Shown: piece by piece, positions 56,147 to 64,000 of the stretch | Position numbering within the stretch: the stretch's first letter is position 1 | How the letters are laid out: each line of letters begins with the position of its first letter | From: Heligmosomoides polygyrus polygyrus | Lineage: Eukaryota; Nematoda; Chromadorea; Rhabditida; Heligmosomidae | Assembly (NCBI GenBank): GCA_947396885.1 | Contig: OX377205.1 | Coordinates: 53,986,676-54,050,675 of the forward strand | Direction: 5' to 3' | DNA length: 64,000 nt | The notes under the pieces: model-generated | Databases searched by the model: none | What the model was told of the DNA's origin: nothing | Seen by the model: the letters and a program-made list of their open reading frames with translations, nothing else | Translations under genes and position numbers: made by a program

Positions 56147-56966
56147 TATCCCTTGGTCTAGCGGTCGCCTTATGGACCTGGACTTTGCCGACGACATTGC
56201 CATATTCGCTGAGGACAACGATACTCTTCAAAGAAGCACGGAATGCCTTAGCCAGGAAGCAAGCAAAATCGGCCTCCGAATTAGTCCCGAAAAGTCAAAA
56301 GTCATGCACACAGGAAATATGACCTCGGGAGGCAGCATCTACGTAGGACCGGATCGCTTGGAAGTAGTGGATAACTTCACCTACTTGGGAAGCATGATCA
56401 CCAGTAACGGAGATGCTAAAGCTGACGTTCGATGCAGGATTGCGAAGGCAGCGGCAGTGTTCCGGAGGCTTAAGCCATTGTGGACGTCGTCTTCAATTTC
56501 AAATAGCGTCAAGCTGCGTTTGTATTCTTCGATAGTCGTGCCCACTGCAGTGTACGCTAGCGAAACATGGATGATGTCAGCTAGCATCATCAGACGGATC
56601 AACGCGTTCCACTGCAAATGTCTACGACAAATAATGAGGATACGCTATACAGACCGCTTGACGAACGAAGAAGTACTAGAACGCTGCCGCTCGAGCAACC
56701 TCTACGAAATCGTGGTGCAACGCCCACTCCGCCTGGCCGGACACATTCTTCGTATGCCGGCGCATCGCCTACCAAGATCAGACATGCAATGGACACCGCC
56801 AGGAAAGCGAACCAGAGGCCGCCCAAAAAACACGTGGCGTCGCACGTTTTTGAATGACTTGGAAGTTATGAATATTTCTAGGCAGGAGTGTGAAGAAATA
56901 GCCCAAGACAGGCAGCAGTGGAAAGAGTTCGTCGCCCTATGCGCTCAACAGCACGGGAGGAACTAA
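56147..56966 (+). pseudogene. RTE-b RT active site and C-terminus
   Basis: GIPWSSGRLMDLDFADDIAIFAED (catalytic pair intact), GLRISPEKSKVM, NFTYLGSMI, LYSSIVVPTAVYASETW, RPLRLAGHILRMP and GKRTRGRPKNTWRRT, ending CAQQHGRN before a stop at 56964-56966. The block order is that of RTE-like polyproteins. Apart from the preceding frameshift this region is clean. Confidence 0.85.
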
Positions 56967-57089
56967 GTACTAAGTAAGTAAGTAGATGATGAGGGGCACC
57001 TCATTCAGGTTAGATCATCGATCGCCCTCGCTGTGGATGATGCGGCGTATCTCACTTAGGTTAGATCACTCGACGGACAAAAACTCTTT

Positions 57090-59290
57090 TATATATTGGT
57101 GGTGATGGTGATATCAAACTATCTCGTGTTGACTGGATAGGTAGCCTTTACATGCTAGATACAGTGGATGAGAAGTATGAAAATTTTTAGCAATTCTTCA
57201 CCATGTAATTGACTCGTTTGTGCCTTCTAAAAGAGCTAAGACAGGTGAACTCACGCTCCCAAACTACCTTAGAAGAATGACAAATTATCGTTCCTTACTG
57301 TGGAATATGGCTTCTGTTCACAATGACACTCAGTGCTGGAGACGATACGCAGAGTTCGGCAGAAAGGTTGAGAAAGCTATTTTATGACACAACCGCTATA
57401 TTGAAAAGAAGATTATTCAGTCTTCTGATAAAACCAAGTTTTTTCAAATATATTCATAGCCGCAGCGGTTGTCACTATTCCCACCTTGTTCGATGCAAAT
57501 GACCACTCATACACAACGCCTACCCAGAAAGCAAACCTATTGGCCTCACAGTTTCAGAAACACTTTAGTAGTCCAGTAAGTCCAGACACTCAGTCTCAAA
57601 TACCCTCCCCCAGAGTGCAACCTCAAATGGGTCCGGGTTTATGGTTTCATAAAGAAGATATCCTAGAAATCTTAACAAAATGACCAACTTCCTTCTCTGT
57701 CTCTCCTGACTTTGTGCCGCTCGCGTTTGTGAAAAAAGTCGCTGGACACCTAGTATACCCACTTGAGCATATTTTCAACTTTTTTATAACCGGTAAAGTG
57801 CCGTTAAGATGGAAGCATGCCTTTGTCACACCTATCTCTAAAAAACCTCCTTTAGATGATCCAGGAAATTACCGCTCTGTAAGCATCACCTCTATTTTCG
57901 AAAGAGCATTCGAAAAAATTGTTAAAAAGCATATACTGAAACATTTCGAAGAGAGCAACATCATCTCAGGAAATCAATACGGCTTTTTACCAGGCAGATC
58001 GGTAGAGACTGCGGTTCTGACGGTCCTAATGGCTGGTCCAAAAATCTTGACTATAAGAAACGTACGGATGTTACTTATTTTGATTTTTCGAAAGCGTTCG
58101 ATAAAGTCCCAATTACATATTTACTAAGAAAAATGAGAATGGTTGGATTACACCCTAGATTAGTTGAGTGGACTTAAGACTTCCTTTCACATAGGACGTA
58201 TCAGGTAATGATCGACGGTCAGCTCTCGTCTGTGTTTAACGTTTATAGTGGCGTTCCTCAAGGAGGGGTACTGTCCCCACTTCTGTTCCTGATATATACT
58301 TACGAGCTACCTGATTCGATAGAACGGTTAGGAGTGAGATGTAATATGTATGCTGACAATGTTAAGATATACAGTACAGTAGAAAATGATGACGATTATC
58401 AAAAAATCCAAAAGCTATCGATTTTATAAATGAATGGGCCGGCCAATGGGGACCATCGCTTAATGCCGAAAAATCTTGCTACCTTCGCATTGGAACAAAA
58501 TCAGGGAATAAGCCGCAGGTCTTATAGTCTTCGAGACACTGAGCTTAAATTGGTAGATGATATACGAGATTTAGGCTTTATGATAACTAACAATTTGAAT
58601 TTCAGTAAACATTATAAGATGTTGACAAACAAGGCAAATCATCGAATCTACAATCTTTTCAAAATTTTGAAGACCAACAACTCCCAAGTGCTGCTGCGTA
58701 CTTACAAAACATATGTGCTGCCAACTGTAAGGAACAACTATCTTCAATCCATGTAAGAAAAAAGACATTTGCCTTCTTGAAAGTGTACAAAACAGTTTTA
58801 CACGAAAGTTATTTATGAGGTGCTACGGAATGGATTACCTCCATATACCAGGGAATGACAGATCTAAAACTCTTGGTCTCTCAACACTTTTCAAAAGAAG
58901 GAAACTAGCTGACCTCTTAATGATTTACAAAATTCTCACTGGGAAAGTGTCTATAGACCAAATAACATTCTTTGGTCATCCACTGTCAAGAAGTAGGAGA
59001 GGAAAAAACAACAAAAACAATGCTGTACGTCTCGGTTGCTAGAACACGGATTAGATCATGTTTCATCACTTACAGGTGTCTGAATGTGATGAACTCGTTA
59101 CTAGCCAAAAGTGACAATCTTCTTACTTCGTCGAAAAGTGCATTTAAAACGCTCGTTATGCGAAACCTTCGATCTGCATTAATTTTCTCGTTTTTTTTTT
59201 GCAAGCTTTATTTCGTTTCGGATGTGTTCATTGTATAATATATTGTTGCGTGTTGAATGCATGCTTTAAATAAATAAATAAATAAATAAG
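57090..59290 (+). mobile_element. CR1-f, 5'-truncated LINE
   Basis: Starts in the linker (DSFVPSKRAKTG-like text, 57200), passes through RT and ends in an (AAAT)n tail at 59268-59290. Frames break about five times. It lies directly after RTE-b's 3' end. Confidence 0.8.
57714..58756 (+). pseudogene. CR1-f reverse transcriptase
   Basis: PLRWKHAFVTPISKKPP, NYRSVSITSIFERAFEK, GNQYGFLPGRSVETAV (57714-58127). A shifted DFSKAFDKV-like stretch follows near 58080, then YSGVPQGGVLSPLLF and CNMYADNVKIYS, where the catalytic YADD is YADN. 58430-58756 gives the thumb with DIRDLGFMITNNLNFSKH. A C-terminal piece is at 58815-59042. Inactive by the active-site change alone. Confidence 0.8.
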
Positions 59291-60697
59291 AGGAAGATCA
59301 ATCCTGAGCAGCCCAACCTCTCGCCCGCTTCTCGTATTGGGAATCCTAAACGTTCCTCAAGGATGGCTGGATCACTAGATGAACTTCCTTTCAGTCGATT
59401 CATGTTTCCCGTTATGCGCCTGAACAACAGCCGAAGGCTCCATCCTATGAGGTGTTTGATGGAGTAGATAAAAATCGCCGAATCGTTGAGCAATTTTTTG
59501 AGTGCAAAGACGATGAACGAGTCGAAATGTTAGGTAACTAAATAAGCAGTGATCAACCTTACGACCTCGTTCGGCACTGGGATATTCAAGAGAAAGAACA
59601 CGCTTTTCCATGAACATTGACTTTATCTCACTTGACAAAAGGGAGATCAAAGAAACATTTTGCACGGGTGGGTACATGGTAGGGAAAGGCAATACCTCTC
59701 TAATGAAGTTCCGAGAGATAGCTTCTCCTAATGATCACGCTGTGCATACGTGCTCATCTTGATGCAGAGAAGAGTGGTTCAAAAAGACAGCCCTACCCTT
59801 GTTCCGAAAACCTCTTCGTAATGCCGTTTGTCTCTTACGAAGTTAGCACCTCCGGCCTGAAGGGTCAGAGAGTTCTAAAACCCGGTTGCTGATCGATCTA
59901 CCACTTAGGACTCGTATACCTCAAAGCACTACATGATCATCTCTACGGGATCTCAACTGTGGGGTTACCTGGGAAGGTAGAGAAGGCAGCTGCACCGCGA
60001 GGCGACTCTGAACTGCCAACCCTCGGGCGGCGAACACACCATGGAAGCAAGGTGACCTCTGCACGTTAGAATTAAAAAGCAACTTGATGTGAAAATAAGG
60101 CATAGAAAGGCTACATTCAGCTAGTAGAGGAGTTCGGAGTAAAGGTTGAGAATTTGGAGCACAAGGTCTAATATGCTGTGCACAAAATCCTGATGGGTTT
60201 TGAATCTAAATTAGAGGACAAGAAATCATGCATAGGTTTAGTGGTGGAAATATGACGACGAAAAACAAGAATGGTCGTAGCCAGCATCAAACGGAGAAGT
60301 GGTTCTTGAGGTCCAACACAAATCGAAATTTTCTCATCGGATTAAAAGTGTAAACGGTCTTCTGATTGAAGCTCCTGAAGGTTCAACTTCTGATGCACTA
60401 ACGCTTCTTTCACGTGACGTAATGTAGGAGTTGGATTAGGCGATGATCTGGAGACTGCATCGTATATGGAGTAAAAGGGAGACGTCGCGTAGCACGAAGA
60501 CATTGCACTAACAATTACTGGACTTCCAATGTAAAATATCATGTTTGTGCTTTGCAAAACAATAGATCCAACTTTGCCAATTGCGCTCTATCCGCTGTGA
60601 ACAGTCGAATTCGAATGCATTCAGAAAACGCGAACTTTTTTGAATATTCAAATTCAACTGCCTATACGATTAAGTCATTCTCCAACTGTAATCTGTA
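59291..60697. other. No recognisable gene
   Basis: The minus frame 59692-59375 (105 residues, with RLVHRLCTQKIAQRFGDFYLL) looks protein-like but I cannot place it. Text near 60605-60665 (cgaattcgaatgc, gaatattcaaattc) is a faint trace of a TTCGAA array. No terminal repeats. Confidence 0.35.
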
Positions 60698-61431
60698 CAG
60701 GGTGCGTAAAAAGTATTGACGCACCTACATTTTGTTTCAGCTCCAGCTTTCTCTTTCTACCTCTCTAGGTTTTTGTGTCTTATTTTTGTTTCCTGTATTG
60801 TGCTCAAAAGACACTAACGAAAACAAACTGATGAAACATGACCATCGTCGCTACGGTGGCCCTTTTTTGTCTGTTACCCAAAGAGCTGAATATTTCCTTA
60901 ACAAGAGAATTAGGCGCTGTTCGAAACGGTTGGTGAGGAAAGAGGTCAGCAACCTAAATGTCAGCCACGGCTCTGTTATAACAGATAATGATTACAATAT
61001 GTTCAAGCACGATAACGTTCGAATCCAAAATTTTCAATCTCTGTCCGATAACGGCAAACAAGTAACGCGCGCAGGTGTGGACAGCTTCTCAGACGAACAC
61101 AGCTTAAACATGAATCCGCTGGACTACTCTTTTTAGGCGATTTTGGAGAATGAGGTCTGTGCTACTTTCAACAGAAGTGACCAGTCGCAGAAGGCTACCC
61201 TGTTAAAAGCACGGGACGAAATCCAAGCGAGTACTTGCGGCGCGCGCTCATGAATTTTTCCGTCGTTTTCGCTTCTGTATTCACAGTAAAGGAGCCAATG
61301 TCAATTACGAGTTACTCTATCGTGTTCGCAAGATCATTTTCCATATTTCTCAAGTGAATATTTGAAAACTTACTGCGCAATACTATTTCCACAACCGCCA
61401 TTTACTGCGTCAATACTTTTTACGCACCCTG
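60698..61431 (+). mobile_element. Internally deleted Tc1/mariner-type element, 734 bp
   Basis: Terminal repeats cagggtgcgtaaaaagtatt at 60698-60717 and its inverse at 61412-61431, extending to about 25 bp, nearly perfect, flanked by TA (60696-60697, 61432-61433). Inner frame 60732-61136 holds pieces of transposase. Compact size with intact ends is typical of a non-autonomous derivative. Confidence 0.8.
60732..61240 (+). pseudogene. Truncated mariner-type (maT-like) transposase
   Basis: The frame has a helix-turn-helix-like LNKRIRRCSKRLVRKEVSNL and jumps, with the first two catalytic blocks missing, to NMNPLDYSF, the DLNPLDYS-type third motif, followed after a stop by AILENEVCATFN. The leading LSTSLGFCVLFLFPVLC looks like a signal peptide but falls where the terminal region is expected, so I treat it as chance. 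Assignment to maT (DD37D) rests on PLDYSxWAILExKV. Confidence 0.6.
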
Positions 61432-61433
61432 TA

Positions 61434-62350
61434 GACAATGGATTTAGCAACTGCCTAAGTAACCCAAATTTGGTCGGTACGTACATCGGAATGCTTGGCT
61501 CGACAAAAAAACATGGCACTGCCGAAGACAAAGCGGACGGGCTTTGAAGGAGGCCATGGTGCGAAATCGTAAGCAGCAAAAACTTCATTTAAAAGTTCTT
61601 GCCTTGGAAAACGCTTTCAGACCAGCACGACGGCGTAACACTCAGCGTTTCGCTGGTTTTGTCCTTTGGAAGGCCACACCGCCAACACACGAGTAAATGC
61701 GTGGTGGAAGGTAGAACGACTTGCTGTCGGTGGCGACAGAGATGTACTCGCTGCTGAGGACAACCTCGGTGCAATGAACATCAATCCAGAGGTGGACGAA
61801 CCTCAGGAAAAGTACCTACGGTAAGGCCGACTCCAGAGATGGCGGTCAATTTGAAGCAAAGAGGGAGAACCTAGACAAGGAACACAGAAGAAGTGGTCGT
61901 CGTATCCTTCATATAGGCAGGTGTGCGCAAGCTAGCCATACCTAGTAGGTCATGCATATAAAGGAAGGATTCGAACGACCAGGACCTATGCGTGACTCTC
62001 AATCACCTCTTCAGTTCGTTATTTTTTTTTCTGCCCTGTTGTTAATAAAACAGCTCTAAAGGTTGTGTTCGCTGTTACCACGGAATAATCGACTCGCGAC
62101 TAAACAGCCAAGCGTAGTGAGTTGTCGAGAAATGGACGAGTTTTCCTACTCGGTGGTTCGTTGCGGGATCGCTCAGGCTCTTGTTCTCTATACCACCCAC
62201 CCAACTTATGAACTGCGAACCACGTCTAGGGACGTGGCACAGTATGTCGTGGGCGTAAATGCTGCAGGTAAGACATTCACACCCACGACATACTGTGTCA
62301 CATTCCGACATTTAGTTCCAGGGAGATCATATCAGCTGCGGCGTTTCTCA
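61434..62350. other. No recognisable gene; one inverted repeat
   Basis: 27-bp imperfect inverted repeat 62235-62261 / 62274-62300 around a 12-nt loop, three mismatches (core cacagtatgtcgtggg). Nothing else recognised. Confidence 0.45.
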
Positions 62351-62354
62351 GCCA

Positions 62355-62655
62355 ATATCCTACAATCATTGGGACGTGGTAGCGCAATCGGATAAAGTTT
62401 CGCGTCCACACCGATTCCAGTTTCTTGATTAGGAACCCGCCCGGGCTAACTAAGCGTCTCATCCCTCGGATTTCGGTGAACTGGTACTAGACTTGTTCGG
62501 TACCAATTCAGGATAACGACTTGTTTATCGGCTGGTCACAGCAAGTCATTGCAGGCTAGATAAAGGATAAAGGGTGAAGGACGGCGTTACTCAGTTTCCT
62601 TGACATGTGCTACGCAATCTACTTCTACTGGATGTGGAGCGATTTGAATGCGTAT
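62355..62655 (+). repeat. tRNA-derived SINE-g
   Basis: A-box ggtagcgcaatcgg at 62378-62391 and a B-box-like relic near 62435. The distal block 62560-62655 is shared with SINE-c (26085-26170). The CR1-g tail abuts it at 62655. Confidence 0.6.
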
Positions 62656-63160
62656 TTATTTATTTACCTATTTATTTATAACTGCACCTTGATGCTCTCA
62701 TAAAACAGGGAAGCGAAGTAAGCAATGCTGCACAATACTGGTAACCTAACGAGAAAACAACAATGTAAAACGAACGTAGAATCACAATGCAATACAATTA
62801 CGTTATTTTCAAGTGTTCTGCAGCATTCAGAAGTTTAAATACTCGGCCCAAAGAAATGTGATAGCGTTGACAGTAATAAATGTTTTAATTTAATAAAGCT
62901 TACGGCATTATGCTGATCATGGTATAGCAGTGCAGAGGTCGGCTAGGCACTCAGCATAGCTATGGCGTGATTCCGGTTAGTTTAGAAAAATCACTTTCGA
63001 GCAGCATATAAGGAGGAAACACCTAGGAGTCAGTCTTAAATATGTTATAAATAAGTGACTAAAGAGTGAAAGCATTTGGGGTCTTAATAGTACATAAGCT
63101 CTGAATACTCGCTAACCGACCAAGGAAGGAAGTAGGTCAGAAAGGGCTTAAAACGGGCAT
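62655..63160 (-). mobile_element. CR1-g 3' fragment (probable)
   Basis: A (TTTA)n tract at 62655-62682 is the minus-strand (AAAT)n tail typical of the CR1 copies here; upstream sequence is AT-rich and resembles CR1 3' ends with LFSR- and LGRVFKLLN-like scraps. No intact frame, and the 5' limit is a guess. Confidence 0.4.
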
Positions 63161-63639
63161 AATGACACTTTGAACATATGAAGAAGAAACGCAAGAAAAA
63201 ACATCAATTCAGAAAAAACCATCAACTTTCGTACTATCCTACTTCTGAACAACCGTCAAGTTCAGTAAAAAAGATTGTGGAGCGGCATGATGACTCAGTT
63301 CTTGGACAGGAATTGCTTCGCAACCATTGTACCATTATTGCGCTGGGAGGTTCCACAAGACGGCATACACGTCCGCATATGATGTTTCTATCTCAGGTGT
63401 CCTGGTAACGTCACCAGAAAACAATCGCTCTTCGAGCGCAGAACCAGACTAGGGAAGGAACTCTGGGGTGTCTGCCATCCAAGCTGCTAGTGTGGAAACT
63501 GCATTCCTCACTCAGGGTGAGTTCAAAGGCGGGTTCTGCGCTCTTCGATCGCATATGGCTGGGAAAATGCGCAAAAAACGTCTCAAAGCTGTGCAGACGT
63601 CAAAGCCCGCAAAGGTCAACTAAGCAGCTTAAGTGCAAG

Positions 63640-63720
63640 AACGCCGCAACGCCGAGGAACCGAACCCCCGACCTCTGTCGCATGAGATGAACCCTTTACC
63701 CACTACGCCACGACCCGCTT
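63640..63720 (-). repeat. tRNA-derived SINE-h
   Basis: Minus strand cgtggcgtagtgggta (A box, 63698-63713) and gggggttcggttcc (B box, 63656-63669). The acceptor stem does not pair properly, so this is a SINE head and not a tRNA gene. Confidence 0.6.
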
Positions 63721-63822
63721 GGTGGGAGAGCTATAGCAGGCGTACAAGAGATCAATCGAACGTCAGCGTGCGACGCGATCTCTAAGCTAGGAGCGCGCAG
63801 AGAGTCAGGGTGTTGTGTGCGG

Positions 63823-64000
63823 TATACCTTTGTCCTTTTCGAATTTCGAATAGTCGAATTTCGAATAAATTCGAATTTCGAATATTCGATTATTCGAATA
63901 TTCGAGAAAGTCCAATATTCGAATTATTCGTTTATTCGAATATTCGAAATTGGCCAATATTCGAATATTCGTTTATTCGAATATTCGAAGGCTTCGAATA
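63823..64000 (+). mobile_element. Left end of another TTCGAA-array (hAT family 3-like) element
   Basis: Begins tatacctttgtcc, similar to tatacttgtgct at 14746, then ATTCGAAT text to the window edge. The right end lies outside the window, so the duplication cannot be tested. Confidence 0.5.

Larger units (their letters stand above)
53880..56995 (+). mobile_element. RTE-b, nearly full-length RTE-like LINE
   Basis: Endonuclease, linker, RT and C-terminal region follow in one direction over about 3.1 kb with only two frameshifts (near 54368 and 56146). The end is a short (TAAG)n tract at 56966-56985. It is the best preserved LINE in the window. Its protein is quite unlike the RTE-1-like copy at 3091-6205. 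Confidence 0.85.

Noticed and set aside
60732..60830. Signal peptide of a secreted protein
   Set aside because: The hydrophobic start lies in the terminal region of a Tc1/mariner-type element and the rest of the frame is transposase debris.
63651..63720. Functional tRNA gene
   Set aside because: A and B boxes are present but the acceptor and anticodon stems do not pair well and the unit sits in a dispersed repeat; SINE is the better call.

Overview
This is a eukaryotic, animal-type stretch of repetitive DNA in which I can identify no complete host gene. Nearly everything recognisable is mobile DNA: LINEs of the CR1-like and RTE-like clades, Tc1/mariner elements, hAT-like elements with 8-bp target duplications, tRNA-derived SINEs, MITEs, fold-backs and arrays of short motifs. 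The style of the RTE and CR1 proteins, the abundance of mariner/Tc1 elements and one exon-like segment behind a TTTTTCAG acceptor suggest a nematode, perhaps a strongylid (hookworm-like) species. That assignment is an inference from the transposon repertoire.

Layout. 1-7.9 kb: repeat A, a mariner remnant, an RTE 5' fragment, a decayed RTE-1-like LINE (3.1-6.2 kb, minus), a 42-bp minisatellite and a 169-bp hAT MITE. 7.97-23.5 kb: one about 4.1-kb CR1-like LINE (minus) swollen to 15.5 kb by insertions. hAT copy 1 (8927-11010) sits in its reverse transcriptase. hAT copy 2 (13654-22984) sits in its ORF1 and holds a second hAT family (13903-21094), a SINE, a third hAT family (14746-19443), a palindromic Tc1 derivative (15044-18578), a CR1 3' fragment and a second Tc1 element (16459-17980). 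Junction duplications order the whole stack. 23.5-37.5 kb: SINEs, MITEs, a 1251-bp mariner with intact ends, a fold-back, a TIR element and about 100 GT units. 37.5-50.3 kb: a CR1 element (minus) split by another CR1 (plus), a 1.74-kb segment copied in inverted orientation 7 kb away, a Penelope-like reverse transcriptase fragment ending in a 44-bp perfect hairpin, and a large inverted repeat family (repeat C). 50.6-59.3 kb: an RTE fragment, a CR1 5' part, a nearly full-length RTE (53.9-57.0 kb) and a CR1 3' part. 59.3-64 kb: an internally deleted mariner-type element, SINEs and the start of another TTCGAA-array element.

The sequences do not form a pathway; they form a stratigraphy of insertions. 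Most coding units carry frameshifts, lost catalytic residues or truncations. The best preserved are the RT of 39977-41314, the RTE at 53892-56966 and the mariner ends at 28831/30081. The observations most worth checking are the nine-layer nest, the three hAT-like families that share terminal arrays of short CG-centred motifs, and the small fold-back inversions inside LINE or Penelope-like sequence.
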